Below, piece by piece: positions 47,019-59,744 of a DNA stretch of 64,000 bases. The translations under genes and the position numbers were made by a program. Under the pieces are notes generated by a model that ran no database searches, had not been told where the DNA came from, and saw only the letters and a program-made list of their open reading frames with translations. Positions within the stretch are counted from its first letter, which is position 1, and each line of letters begins with the position of its first letter. The DNA is from Vicia villosa. Taxonomy: Eukaryota; Streptophyta; Magnoliopsida; Fabales; Fabaceae. The DNA is taken from contig NW_026705454.1 of assembly GCF_029867415.1 (NCBI RefSeq), positions 124,001-188,000 on the forward strand. The letters are read 5' to 3'.

Positions 47019-48910
47019 AATAATTTATTTATATTATAATTATTAAATTAAGATAATTTTATATATTTTTAAGAGATTTTAATTTTGGAATCATTTATAT
47101 ATGCTTTCAATAAAAAGATTTTTACATCATTGTTAATTATGAATCATCAAATCATTACAACATTTAATTTAATTATTATATTTAAATGGTTCATGAATGG
47201 TCAATCTAAATAATAATAAAAAATTAAAAAATTAATTTAAATATAATTTTTGTTACTGTATGACATAAGAGTACAAACAAATTCTCAATTTTACATTTTT
47301 AATACTATTAATTTATTCTTAAAATATAAAAAATTTAATATATACATTTTAATTAACTATTTATATTTTAAAATATCAATAAATAATATAAATATAATAA
47401 ATTTATTTATTGATACTTGCTTTTTTAAATTATGTAAAATAAAGTAATTGATGTATTTAAAGTAATCTTTATTTTAAAATAATAGTTTTATTAATAAAAA
47501 ATATTAAAAGTAATAATTTATTTATATTTATAATTATTAAATTAATATGATTTTATATATTTTTAAGAGATTTTAATTTTGGAAACAGTTTATATATGCT
47601 TTCAATAAAAAGATTTTTACATCATTGTTAATTATGAATATCTTCAAATCATTACAACATTTAATTTAATTATCGTGAATTCTTATCTACCCAACCAAAA
47701 AAGTTGTGTAGAGTTACCTTTAGTATAAAATGCTTTGGAAACAACCAAAAAATATACTATTTAATAATTAATTAAATAGGATAAAATTAAATGATACAAT
47801 GTGATTGGTGGAATGTACACTACCCAACTTTTTGTGATGGGTAGAGAAGTTGTCCCCTTTAATTATATTTAAATGATTCATGAATGGTCAATCTAAATAA
47901 TAAAAAAAAATTAAAAATTAATTTAAATATAATTTATGTTACTTTATGACATAAGAGTACAAACAAATTCTCAATTTTACATTTTTAATACTATTAATTT
48001 ATTCCTAAAATATAAAAAATTTAATATATACATTTTAATAAACTATTTATATTTTAAAATATCAATAAATAATATAAATATAATAAATTTATTTATTGAT
48101 ACTTACTTTTTAAAATTATGTAAAATAAATTAATTGATATATTTAAAGTAATCTTTATTTTATAATAATAGTTTTATTAATAAAAAATATTAAAAGTAAT
48201 AATTATTTATATTTATAATTATTAAATTAAGATAATTTTATATATTTTTAAAAGATTTTAATTTTGGAAATCGTTTATGTATACATTCAATGAAAAGATT
48301 TTTACATCATTGTTAACTATGAATCATCAAATCATTCTAACATTTAATTTAATTATATTTAAATGGTTGGTGAATGGTCAATCTAAATAATTAAAAAAAT
48401 TGAATATGAAACTTAATAATTTTTGTAAGATAATAACTTATAGTATATTTATAAAATAAAAAATAAATAATATTATATTGAAATTGATTAAAAATAACTA
48501 AGTTAACCGTTGGATTAAATTTATAGAGGACATCCTCATTTATGATGTACAAAATACATTTTACGTTAATTACATTTATGGTGGGGTGTATTTGGATTGA
48601 TTTGATCGCATATGGGTCTTATATTTTCTGCGATGGGATTGTTGAACCATGAAATAACATTTCAACAGTATAATTTGGAGCATTGATTACAAAAATTAAT
48701 TTAAATATAATTTATGTTATTTTATGACATAACAATACAAACAAATTTTCAATTTAACATTTTTAATACTATTGATTTATTCTTAAAATATTAAAAAATT
48801 ATATATATACATTTTAATAAACTATTTATATTTTAAAATATCAATAAATAATATAAATATAATAAATTTGTTTATTGATACTTACTTTTTTAAATTATGT
48901 AAAATAAATT
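47019..48910. repeat. AT-rich long tandem repeats
   Basis: Two modules recur. Module one (ttttaattttggaa...catcattgtta) is at about 47019, 47512 and 48198; module two (tgacataa.agtacaaacaaatt...tattgatacttgctttt) is at about 47237, 47923 and 48704. The spacing is about 490, 686 and 780 bp. The 686 bp spacing includes the 184 bp MITE at 47674-47857. The frames inside are shadows of the repeat. Confidence 0.8.
47674..47857. mobile_element. 184 bp MITE with 9 bp target duplication
   Basis: Flanked by tttaattat at 47665-47673 and 47858-47866. The inverted ends share TCTACCCA.CA.AAAAAGTTG. The sequence is missing at the matching place in the neighbouring repeat copy, which gives an empty-site comparison. 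A 9 bp duplication is typical of Mutator-type elements. Confidence 0.8.
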
Positions 48911-50068
48911 ATAAGAAGAGTCTACCACTTCCTGATCAATTGGCCTATCCACATCAGCAAAACACTCCACAAAATTTCACATCAATCTCAACCTTTGACT
49001 CTTCAATTCACAATTCACGGTTAAATTCTAGCGGTTACTATCTCCATTTGACTTCCCATGTTCAATATGATATAATCATACCTGTTGTTAGTTAATAATG
49101 GCATTTATTGATATTTACACATTTATGTACAATTATATGCAATAATTTGTGTATATTGCACATTATTAATAATATTAAATTATTTATATATGTTACAAAT
49201 TTCAAAAAAATCGATAACAAAGTTTTACATTTGACTCATTCTTAAAAAAAAAAGATTAATAGATGTATTACTAATTTAAATATTCTAATGATTTAATATA
49301 TTATTTTTATTTGTCAACTTTAAATTTTTATGTGAATTTAATAATTTTGGTGATGATCAATAATAAAAACAAATTTTGATCATATCACAATTTCAATTTT
49401 TTATGAGCACTCATTTATTATCTCTTTTAAAATATTATTTTTTAATTAAATTTCATTTTTCATAATACATGTCAAATTTATTTAATAAGTTAATAAATTA
49501 GTTATTATTGTGTCTAATATATATTTATTTATATATATATATATAATATAAAATAATTTAAATATTAAAATTAAACTTTTAATGGGTCAAACGATACAAC
49601 AAATAGGGGATAAATGCTCAACAATTGAAATTGTAATAATATCCGGCTGTCCACCCAAGTTGTGTTATACTAAAGAGTAATGATACATAGAGTATGTAGT
49701 AAAAGCAGTTTTATTAACCAATAAAGACATTAATAGAAATTAAAGTTTATTATTACAATGCTAAAAGGTAACTGATTTTTTTAAATTCTATTAACCGTCA
49801 CAATCAATTGTTGATAAAAATAAAAAATAAAAACATATTAAATTATAATAATTGAAATAGTAGTAAGGAAATTAAATTCAGGTCAAAAATATATAAAATA
49901 AATAAGAGTTTCGCTAAAATACACCTATTTATTTTTAAAGTGTATATGGTACTAATATTAACACATTTAATTAAATATTGAATAATAACAAGAATAACTT
50001 TATAAAAATATTCGTAGTTTTTTTTGAAATATTACCACACTGGTACCCGTGCGAATGCACTAATATCC
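48911..50068. other. AT-rich sequence without a gene
   Basis: A short (ta)n near 49530. Near 50043 a fragment gtacccgtgcgaatgcac matches the Helitron 3' hairpin at 52112-52129. No coding frame. Confidence 0.5.
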
Positions 50069-51762
50069 CGTTAATATTCAAAATATCGAATATTAACGGG
50101 AGCGTGTAGTTATTGATTAAAATATTGAATATTACCGAGAAAACGAAGTTACTGATCACGAATTTGGATATTATCGTGAATATTAACATAAACATTAATT
50201 TAATGATAAATTTTAGGAATATTAACGAGCAAATTTGGAATATTAACGGGAACACGAAGTTATTGATCAAAATAATGAATATTAACCGAAACATGGAGTT
50301 ATTGATCAAAATAATAAATATTAACGGGAACATGAAGTTACTAATCAAAATATTGAATAATGAATATTAGCGGGAACATGAAGTTACTGATCAAAATATT
50401 GAATATTAATGGGAACATGAAGTTACTTATAAAAATATTGAATATTAACGGGAACAAATTTGAAATATTAACGGGAATACGAAGCTACTGATCAAAATAA
50501 TGAATATTTGCGGGAACATGAAGTTACTGATCTAAATATTAAATATTAACGGGAACATGAAGTTACTGAATACGATATTCAATATTAACGAAAACATGAA
50601 TTACTGATCAACATATTGAATATTAACGGGAACATGAAGTTCCTGATCGAAATATTGAATATTAACTGGAAAATAAAGTTATTGATCAAACTATTGAATA
50701 TTAACGGGAAAACAAAGTTATTGATCAAACTATATTGAATATTAACGGGAACATGAAGTTATTAATCAAAATATTAAATATTAACGAGAACATGAAGTTA
50801 GTAATCAAAATATTGACTATTAACGTGAGTATTAAATTACAGAGCAAAGTATATAATATTAACGGGAACATGAAGTTACTGCTAAAAATATTGAATAATA
50901 ATGGAAACATGGCGTTATTAATCAAACTATTGAATATTAACATGAACAAATTTGGAATATTAACGAAAACACGAAGTTAGTGATCAAAATAATGAATATT
51001 AACGGGAACATGAAGTTATTGATCAAAATATTGAATTTTAACGGGGACACGAAGTTACTGAACAAAATATTGAATATCAACGAGAACACGAAGTTAGTGA
51101 TCAAAATATTAAATATTAAGGGGAACATGAAGTTACTGGTCAAAATATTGAATATTAACGGGAAATGAAGTTTATTGATCAAAATATTGAATATTACTGG
51201 GAACACGGAGTTACTGATCAAAATATTGAATATTAACGGGAGCACGCAGTTATTGATTAAAATATTAAATATTAACGGGAGCACAAAGTTAATGATCAAA
51301 ATTTTAAATATTATCAAAAACATTAAGTTACTGATCCAAATTTTAAAAATTAACGGGAACAAATTTTGAATATTAACGGGAACACGAAGTTACTGATCAA
51401 AATAATAAATGTTGACGGGAACACAGAGTTATTGACAAAATATTGAATATTAACAGGAACACGAAGTTACTGATAATTTTTTGAATATTAACAGAAACAT
51501 TAAGTTACTGATAATTTTTTTGAATATGAACGGAAACGAATTTGGAATATTAAGGGGAACACGAACTTATTGATCAAAATAATGAATATTAACGGGAGCA
51601 AGGAGTTACTGATCAAAATAATGAATATTAACAAGAACATGAACTTACTAATCAAAATATTGAAAATTAACGGGAAGAAATTTGAAATATTAACGGGAAT
51701 ACGAAGTTACTTATCAAAATAACGAATATTAACGGGAAAATGAAGTAACTGGTCAAAATATT
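50069..51762. repeat. 39 bp minisatellite array, about 40 copies
   Basis: The unit is roughly atcaaaatattgaatattaa plus cgggaacatgaagttactg. It starts with an inverted pair cccgttaatattc/gaatattaacggg at 50068-50103. Units vary by substitutions and small indels. As 39 is a multiple of three, long frames open on both strands with 13-residue periodicity; these are not genes. Confidence 0.92.
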
Positions 51763-52107
51763 TTTCTATCAATTATGTATTTTGAATGAATCATTATTAT
51801 AAATGGAGTTTGTAGTGGTTTCTCATTGGCCTACAAGAGAGAGTTGATCGTTTGAGATTGGGCTGATAGTTTGTAGTTATAATTGAGCCAAAATAACTAA
51901 TTTTCTCCTTAACTAGCCATAGTTATCACTAATTGAATTATATGATTTTATTGGATATTTCTTCGTTATAATTTGTGAATTTTAACTTTTCCTTCATTAT
52001 AATTTGTCAAATAAAATATTATTATTTTTATAACTTTTTCAATTTTACCCCAAACTTAATCTTTTACTAATATCTTTTATTTTTCTCAATCACAATGCGC
52101 GAAAACG
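51763..52107. other. AT-rich subterminal Helitron sequence
   Basis: Between the minisatellite and the Helitron hairpin. Nothing coding. Confidence 0.45.
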
Positions 52108-52113
52108 ACGGGT

Positions 52114-52143
52114 ACCCGTGCGAAAGCACGGGTAAGACACTAG
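52114..52143 (+). mobile_element. Helitron 3' terminus
   Basis: Hairpin ACCCGTGCGAAAGCACGGGT (52114-52133), then aagacaCTAG ending at 52143, followed by T. A GC hairpin a few bases before CTAG, inserted before T, is the Helitron signature. The 5' TC end is not recognised, so the length is unknown. The minisatellite and perhaps the exon fragments at 44637-46330 could lie within it. Confidence 0.7.
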
Positions 52144-52376
52144 TTACATACAAAAAATACTGTCATAGAATATAGAATATGGATTAATAAAGTGAATTAT
52201 TTTTTCATTTTCATTAACTTTGCCGTAATAATGGATAGATTTGAATGATCACTACAAGAAAATTGACTTTCCGTAACACCTAAAAATTATCACTAAAAGC
52301 AATAATCTGTAGGTAAACGTTAAGAGAGCGTGGTGTGACGCCATAGTTAAGTTTTTTTTACAGTCGTAATGAATGT

Positions 52377-52378
<2 letters not shown>

Positions 52379-52465
<87 letters not shown>
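52379..52465. repeat. (TA)n(TG)n compound microsatellite
   Basis: About 22 ta units followed by about 20 tg units. Confidence 0.97.
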
Positions 52466-52467
<2 letters not shown>

Positions 52468-52923
52468 TATTACAGATAATAAAAATTATACCTATGGATT
52501 ATTTTCTTTTAGCTGTCACTAAAACTTTAATAAATAGGATTTTTATTATATCAAAATATAATAAATTTATAATTTTACTTTTTAATTTAATTGAGGAATA
52601 TTACTAATATTAAAACTAAATTCCTCATTATAAATATTTTAAAATACATTAAAAATCATGACAAAACTAAATAACTAAATTAAACAATTACCTCATTTTC
52701 TATTAAATTCAAATATTTCAACATATAAAGCTTCATTCCATCCATATATTTAGAATCTTACACAAAAGAAATCAAATATATGAATCTTACAAAAGAAATC
52801 TCATATATTTGTATTTTAATATTCATGTATCTTCACTTTCATGTAAACATCATTATGGGAAAGGGAGGTGAAGAGTATCTTGAGACGAACTTCACCGAAT
52901 TGTGATCAATAGGTGACACAAAA

Positions 52924-53189
52924 TCAAACCTCATCAGCTATAGCTTGTAAGACCTCGTTAAGTTGTGGATCTTCAGAAAACCGCACTTGAAGAACAGAAA
53001 TTAAATTTCCAAGCAAATTCTCTAATGTTGCAATTCTATTATCAGCATTGGAGCTAGAACTGGCATGTCGGGGAAGCTTGCCAAGACAATACACCCGTCC
53101 TCTCTTTTCAGACCCTTTAACCTTTGAATAAGTATCATTTTTCCAACTTGTAGAATCTTTGGTGACTTGAGAATTATGTGAGCTGCCTG
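52924..53189 (-). pseudogene. C-terminal fragment of a plant CACTA accessory transposase-like protein
   Basis: Read downward: AGSSHNSQVTKDSTSWKND, then KRGRVYCLGKLPRHA, then NRIATLENLLGNLISVLQVRF and a stop near 52924. The G-R-V-Y-C-L-G block and Leu-rich C-terminus resemble the plant Transposase_24 (Ptta/En/Spm) family. Another fragment (YSDPRDACAAIAGESYKLWLEH, 57028-57185) continues it across the inner CACTA. Confidence 0.55.
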
Positions 53190-54054
53190 CACTACGACAT
53201 TTATTGTTTCTGGCAACACTATTATAAGCAACACGTGTAAATTGTTGCCTAAAACAAGATGAGGCAACAATTTTTAATCGTTGCCAAGATAATTCTCACA
53301 ACACCTGATAAATGTCCCCTAAAATATTTCTGGGGACGATTTTTAAGTGTTCTTATAATTTATCTTTGACAATAACTAATAAATGTCCCCTTAAATGTTT
53401 ATGGGGACAATTTCAAATTGTTGTATTATTTCTAATAAAAAGTTACATTTTTCAATTGTTGTATAAAAATTTCAATAATAACAAAAAATTTGGCAACTTT
53501 CTCCCAATTTACTTCTAATTTAATTGATTCTTTTTTCAATATATTTTTTTACATTTTTAATTTTATCATAATTCTAAATTTATCAATTAATTTATTGTTA
53601 ATATAATTTAAATGTCATAAAATTTATTATATTTAATTTAATAAAGAAAATTTTATAAAATTTATTTATTTTAAAAAATAGAAAATATATATTATAATAG
53701 AAACATCATAAAATTTATAATAATAAAAATATATAACATTTGTTTAATTTAATAATAGGATTATAATCTTTCAGATTCAATTAATAAATTTTTATTTTCT
53801 AAACTACATCCAATTTAATAAACTAAAATATATAAAACTTATTTAATTTAAAAATAGAAAAATATATATTATAACTGAAACATTATAAAATTTATTATAA
53901 TAAAGATATATAAAATTTATTTTATTTAATAATAAAATTTTATTCTTTATGAGATTAAATGAGATTTACTTAATAAAAATTATTTTCCAAACTTTGTGCT
54001 ACGCCCTTCTGCAAACCCTCATCCCTTTTGCAAATCCTCTCTCCCCTTATGCAA

Positions 54055-54700
54055 ACGATGTCAAACTCCAGCGGAAACGATAAGGATGTAGTCCGATTTC
54101 AAACAGTTTTCCCGAATCATGTTGAGTTCACGCTCAAATCTCTTCTATTTCAACAGTTTCTCTTTGATTTTGAACCGCGTTAATCCCTTCGATTTATTCT
54201 TTTAGGACTCTAATCTAACTAGTGAAGAAGATGGAGATTCACATGTTCCCTCAAGGTGAATGACCATTGTTGCGTTCAAGTCGGAGCTTGGAGGATGGGA
54301 ACAGAAATGGTTAGATCTGGCGGCGCCGCCCTTATCCGCTTCAACCATAAAACCGTCAAAAATGTATTGTCTTAGCGACATGGACGCCGTTCTCTACATC
54401 GACCGTAAACCCAAGGTAATCTATCTATCTTCACGTCTCTCTTTTTTCGATTTCAATTTTTACTTAACCTAATTATTATTAATTTTCCTAAATATAATTA
54501 ATTAAGAGAAATTAAATTAAATGTGGTAGTGGTGTTGATGTGTTAAATTTGATTTTTATTTGGTTTAGGAGTAGTTACTTTAACCTTTGAGCAGGATCTT
54601 GATTGGGGTGGCACTGATAACTATTATGATAAAGTTGGTGTCGGTGATATTGCTATCAGTACTCCAGAATGGGTTTGGAAATTAAAAAATTTAGGTGTGA
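54055..54700 (+). pseudogene. Captured gene fragments of unknown origin in the inner CACTA
   Basis: A frame at 54260-54416 ends KMYCLSDMDAVLYIDRKPK before a gtaatc donor. A second piece (about 54597-54695) reads DLDWGGTDNYYDKVGVGDIAISTPEW. Both have exon-like composition in AT-rich surroundings. I do not recognise the protein. Confidence 0.4.
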
Positions 54701-54944
54701 ATTTTCTTCCTTTGATAGTGGCTTGTGTATTTGTTATTTTCTCCCACATTAGGCATAGAACCAAATAATTTCTCAAAAGGCTTGGTCTATAATTTATTCA
54801 TCAATCATTCATGAGGAATATGACTAAGGAATTGTTATTTGCTGGTACTATTGTTTAAATTTTGTTGTTAACTATGATTGATGTGTTTTAAATTTCTTGA
54901 AAATGTTAACGTGGTGAGTTAGTTGTGAAGATGTATTGCTTGCT

Positions 54945-55069
54945 CATCAACATCAGAATCACCATCAGCAGCATGGATCCAACGGCGAGAATAAGACTAT
55001 GTGGATTGGAGATTCGCATAACTTGATGGATGGGAATTATCTTCATTGTTATTTTGCTTCCACCAGCGA
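54945..55069 (+). pseudogene. Captured RBP45/RBP47-type RRM exon
   Basis: Reads HQHQNHHQQHGSNGENKTMW, then IGDSHNLMDGNYLHCYFAST, ending at a splice donor (gaggtac). A Gln/His-rich lead followed by TLWIGDL.-WMDENYL is the first RRM of plant RBP45/47 poly(A)-binding-type proteins. RNP2 (TMWIGD) is present; RNP1 is not, because the next exon is missing. Confidence 0.7.
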
Positions 55070-55717
55070 GGTACTTTTTTGAAACTTGTTACTGTTTTTT
55101 GTGAACTTTGTTATTGCTATCGTTTGCATATATTTGTTGCATTGTGTTAATTTTTTGCTTGCTGGAATTTGTCAAGTTGTATGTTGTAGATTTGTTTCTA
55201 TCGGTCACAATTGAATTACAATTCTGATTTTTATAAATTTGTGTTTATGAAAATGATTAACAAGATTGATTATATGTGAAATTATTTTTCTGAACTCTAT
55301 CTAGAATGTTAACATATTTTTAGTAGCGTACATATGAAAAATATTCTTTCCTATAAATGAAAACTCGAAGGACCACTGTTAAAGGTAGAAATAAAGTCAT
55401 AAATATTTGTGAATTGAAGATTGAAGAATGGAAGTGAAATGTTCATGTCACCTCTGACCTATCCCATTAATATTGTGCTTACTTCTTTGGAAATCCATTG
55501 CAGAGACATTAATTCTATTGTTTTCCAAACATGTATTAAATTGTGTTAAATGAAGCTTAGATAAATTTTTATTATGTTTATTTACCACCACTGTATGTTT
55601 CAATTGTTATACTACAATGATGTATGCTTACGCATAACTAAGTTTTACTCTATCTTGAGTTGTGACAAATGGAATTAAGTTTTTTGTTTTAGTTTATTTA
55701 ATTTTCTTCCTTATTCA

Positions 55718-55985
55718 TTAGCTATATGGCAATAGATGAAAACCAAAGCATAACATAGTTTATTTTCATTCTTTGGTTTATCATCTGACTATTAATTCAA
55801 GGAATTGAAATGTTGCATAATGATGGTACCTTTTGACATACACCGTTTGATTAGCTATATGGCAATAGATGAAAACCAAAGCCTAACACAAAGTTTATTT
55901 TTCTTCATTGGTTAATTATCTGGCTTTAAATTCTATGAATTGAATGTTGCATAATGTTGTTAACTTTTGACATGCTCCATTTGAT
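55718..55985. repeat. Two-copy tandem duplication of about 134 bp
   Basis: ttagctatatggcaatagatgaaaacc recurs at about 55719 and 55852, followed by matching sequence to gttgcataatg. About 80-85% identical by eye. Confidence 0.85.
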
Positions 55986-56218
55986 GCATGTCAAAAGAAA
56001 ATTGATGGGAATTTTCGGGATTATGTGTTTGTGTGTAAGCATTTTTTATTCTTTTAACAAATCAGATTGTTTCAGAGTAGTTCTGATTCTCTTATACCAT
56101 GTCTTGTCAGTGTTAGAAGTTGCTCTAAAAATATGCAATATAATATTTGTTTTTTATTGTAATTATGGGTTGCTCTTAAATGTTTGACAAGTCTTTTCAT
56201 TTTCTTATGCAATAAGGT

Positions 56219-56391
56219 ATCAATGAAAATAACGATAAGGACGACAACACAAGTGACGAATTTCAAGAGGACAACTTAAATGACGAGGACGACATAAGTG
56301 ACGAATTTTAAGGGGACAACATAGATGATGACCTTCAAGAAGACTACTTAGGTGATAAAGAGGATGATGGAGATGGCGATGAGTTCGACTA
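56219..56391 (+). pseudogene. Acidic-tail exon fragment
   Basis: Asp/Glu/Asn-rich repeats (NDKDDNTSDEFQEDN...) with one internal stop, ending EDDGDGDEFD and a stop at about 56391. It could be the 3' end of the captured fragment set. The source gene is unknown. Confidence 0.4.
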
Positions 56392-57185
56392 ATTTAAATG
56401 AGTTGGATGTTGTTGTTTTAGGCTTCTACTTAAGCATTAAACTTCTACTTAAGCATTTAAATGAGTTGGATGTTGTTGTTTTAGGCTTCTACTTGAAGAA
56501 ACAATGTATTTTGTCATTTTTCTAGACTAAACTTCTAGTATTAAGTAATGTTATAAGTTTTGTGTTTATTGTGTGTATTTGAGAATTGAAAGATTTTATA
56601 AAATAATTTTTGTGCTACATGGAATTTATGTTTGGTGTAACTTTTGTTGTATGGTATTCCTTGTTTTTCTCTATTTCACTTTTACGGGATAATTTGTAAT
56701 TGTTACCAGATATGACAACACTTGAAAATCGTCCCCTTAGAGTGTTTTTACTGTGTCACTGTTAGGGAGTGTTTTGCCGTTGTTGAAATTTTTAGCAACA
56801 CCTTAAATCCGTTGTCTTAGATGACAAAGAAAAATGTCCCCTTATCTTGTATTTTGGGCGACGCTTTCGAAAATTGTGGCCAAAAACTGAAAATAAACGT
56901 CCCCTAAAACAATGGCAACGCTCGCACCGAGGACGGTTGGAAAACGTCTCCTATTCTTTTAGGCAACGCTTTTTTAATTTCTGGCTACACTTTTCAACTG
57001 TTGCTAAAGAGGAAAAATGTTGTAGTGTCCAGGAATATTTTAGAATTCCATACATTAGACAGGCCTTTGATCTGAACAATATATCATCTGTTCAACCTTC
57101 ATGTTCCAACCATAGTTTATAAGACTCTCCAGCAATGGCAGCACATGCATCACGCGGATCTGAATAACTTGCGGCCTACACCATT

Positions 57186-59267
57186 AAAGCAGTTTGCATG
57201 TGAACTCTATAAGATCTCACAATCAAAACAAACTCAACCAATTACAACTACTCATAGATTCGGCATGCAAAATTATGATACACATTGAAGCAAAATTTTC
57301 ATGTATACCATAACTTCAAATGTACAATAAAATTGTAAAATATATTGACGTGATGATTAAGAAAAGAGAGGGAAAGTCACCTCTACTATGACTGGTAACC
57401 TATTTGAGAGCTTAGGATTAAAATAGTTGGACCAAATTTGCGTCAACAATTGATTCAACAACTCGCAGTGTTCCAATGTTGTGACAGGCTGTAATGTACA
57501 AAGAAAAGAAGTTGAAATCAGCATCACAAAGTGCACTCATGATAATGACAAAGGTTATGGTATGCAATCAATGTTCTTTCACATGAAAACAACAATATAT
57601 AGATATTATTTTTTAACCAAGCCTAGCAGCCAGAGAATATTTTCTCGAAATCATAAGGTTAAGCAATTGAGTTCCTCAAATTTACAAAATAATAAACTAA
57701 TCCCTTAAATTAATGAACATAAAGCAAAATATTTTTTTATTAAAAATTAGCATCCGTCGAATTCAATATGAAACCTAAGTGTTGACTTAAATAGTATCTT
57801 GTTACATCAAGACAAACTATATAAATATAATAATTAGTCTCTAACCTATATAAAATTCATCAATTTAGTTTTAAAGTATTAAAAAAACATTTACTTAATA
57901 CCTAACATCTTAATAGTAAGCTATAATAGTATGGCCCAATTTAGTACTTAACACCAATATTTGCATGTCGATACTATATTTACACGTCGATAACGGTAAT
58001 AATTTTAAAAAATGAAAAAAATTTAATATAATCACATAATACTGTGTCAGATACCGACACCTACCCGAACACACATTTTTATAGAGATGTCGAGTGTGTC
58101 AGCGTTATAGAGATAGTAATCAGAACATTCATGAACTTTATATACTTTAGGGGTTTAAGGACTAAATTAAAGGGATATTGATAGTTTAGTGACTAAATTG
58201 ATGTTTAATCATTAAATTACTTATTGAAAATTAAATTACTTATTGAACAATTGTTTAACACATGAAGAAAGAAAGATTTCTCACTTGTGATGATGCCCGG
58301 AGAGCAAGTGCAAGTGGGACGCAATTGGAGAAAGAGAAGATGCATTTGTGAAGAAACCAAGCAATCAAAATGAGAATAAGAAATTTTGAAATCCATTAAT
58401 TTTTCTTCAATTTTAGAATACTCTCACTATAGTTTAACCTAATAAAAATCTCTATTAAAAACACTAATCATTTTTTTCATCTTTCACAAATCATCAAACA
58501 ACAACAACCACTACACTGTCAATGATGAAGAAAATAAAAACCATTGAAATCGTAAATTGATTTCAGGATACATAAATTAACTACACGAGAAACTGAAAGC
58601 AATCGTGAATACATATAATTATGGTTTCCAATTATTTCAATTACGATAAAGCAATTCCAACAATTTCAATATTGAATAATCGGTGCAATTTGAGAAAGCG
58701 AGAGAAAACCTTAGAAAGAAAGAAAGAGTCATGTGGCGGCGATGACAATTGACGCTGGCAGCGATTGAACAGAAAGTGGTGATTGAACAAAAAGTTGATG
58801 GAGGATTCTACGATATCAAATTTACATGTCCTTAGGAAGCTTCCACAACCAAGTTGCGAGCTGAAATTGAAATGAAAATGACAATACTACCCTGCTTGTC
58901 CTAATTAGTATAAAAAATGACAACATATATTTTATAATTAAAATTAAGTTTTAAATTTTTAATTAGTAATTAGTAAAGTTAACTTTTTCACAATGAAAAA
59001 AAGTTAAGTAATAATTTTATAGTTTATAATAAAATATTATTTTTTTATAATATAAAATTATTTAAAATTTAATAGAGTAAAATATAGCCATAAATAAAAG
59101 TAATATGGTTGTAGATAAAAATAGTATATAAAATTATTTAAAAAAGTAATAGAATAAGATAAAGCCGTAAGTAAAGTAATATGGGTGTAGGTAAAAGTAA
59201 TATGTAGTGATAAAAATTAAGACATCACTAAATTTGAGTGTCACACTAGGTTGGTTTTCTTGTAGTG
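57186..59267. other. Right half of the outer CACTA, no gene
   Basis: AT-rich, with subterminal repeats of gtaatatg-like phrases at 59095-59205. Confidence 0.5.
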
Positions 59268-59270
59268 GAT

Positions 59271-59734
59271 GGTTGGAGTCTCTATTATGATAGTTTTTAT
59301 TTGTTAATCCAAATATGTCTAAACATTTTCTGGATTTAAATAAGTGAAATATAATGCCTCTTCGATCCACATTAGATTTCCCTTTGAGTAAACACAGAGG
59401 TTTTATGCTAGTTTCATGTAAAGTTGTCGATGACTTGACTTCTAACATGTTAATAAATTGGTCAAAAATAAGTGAAATATAATGCCTAAGTATCAAAACA
59501 CTGTACCTTTCACAATATATTGAAACTAGCAGTTCGTATCAAAACACAATGACATTGCTTTATCCTCGTTTGTGATTATTGTTTCTCCAAACAAGTCATC
59601 TTTCATTGCTTCATTTCTAAGATAGTTGTTGATGTAATTAATAACTAAGTTTAAATACAATTGAACCATATAGAATAACAAGTTAACGACACCTTTTTTT
59701 ATACGGGTTTCTATGTCTTTTTTACAATGTGAAA
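59271..59734. other. Sequence between CACTA and MULE-B
   Basis: The phrase aataagtgaaatataatgcct occurs at about 59339 and 59467. No gene recognised. Confidence 0.4.
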
Positions 59735-59744
59735 TCTTGCAAGA

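Larger units (their letters stand above)
53190..57027. mobile_element. CACTA transposon (inner), non-autonomous with captured sequence
   Basis: Ends CACTACGACATTTATTG and, in reverse complement, CACTACAACATTTTTCC. Subterminal motifs with tgtcccct and ggggac recur near both ends (53315-53410 and 56725-56935), as expected for CACTA elements. No transposase is seen. The 3 bp duplication is not clear (ctg versus tcc). Confidence 0.82.
52250..59267. mobile_element. CACTA transposon (outer), 7018 bp
   Basis: Left end CACTACAAGAAAATTGAC and right end ...TTTTCTTGTAGTG, between GAT duplications (52247-52249 and 59268-59270). A second CACTA (53190-57027) sits inside. The minus-strand coding remnants at 52924-53189 and 57028-57185 flank the inner element, so the insertion cut a gene. 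The left end closely matches the third CACTA at 62682. Confidence 0.9.

Noticed and set aside
50937..51362. Long minus-strand frame rich in FPLIFNILI repeats (141 residues) and similar plus-strand frames
   Set aside because: They follow the 39 bp minisatellite period on both strands; the length is a whole number of codons, so open frames are expected without a gene.
50069..51762. CRISPR-like array
   Set aside because: Units follow each other directly without unique spacers, and the context is a plant genome.
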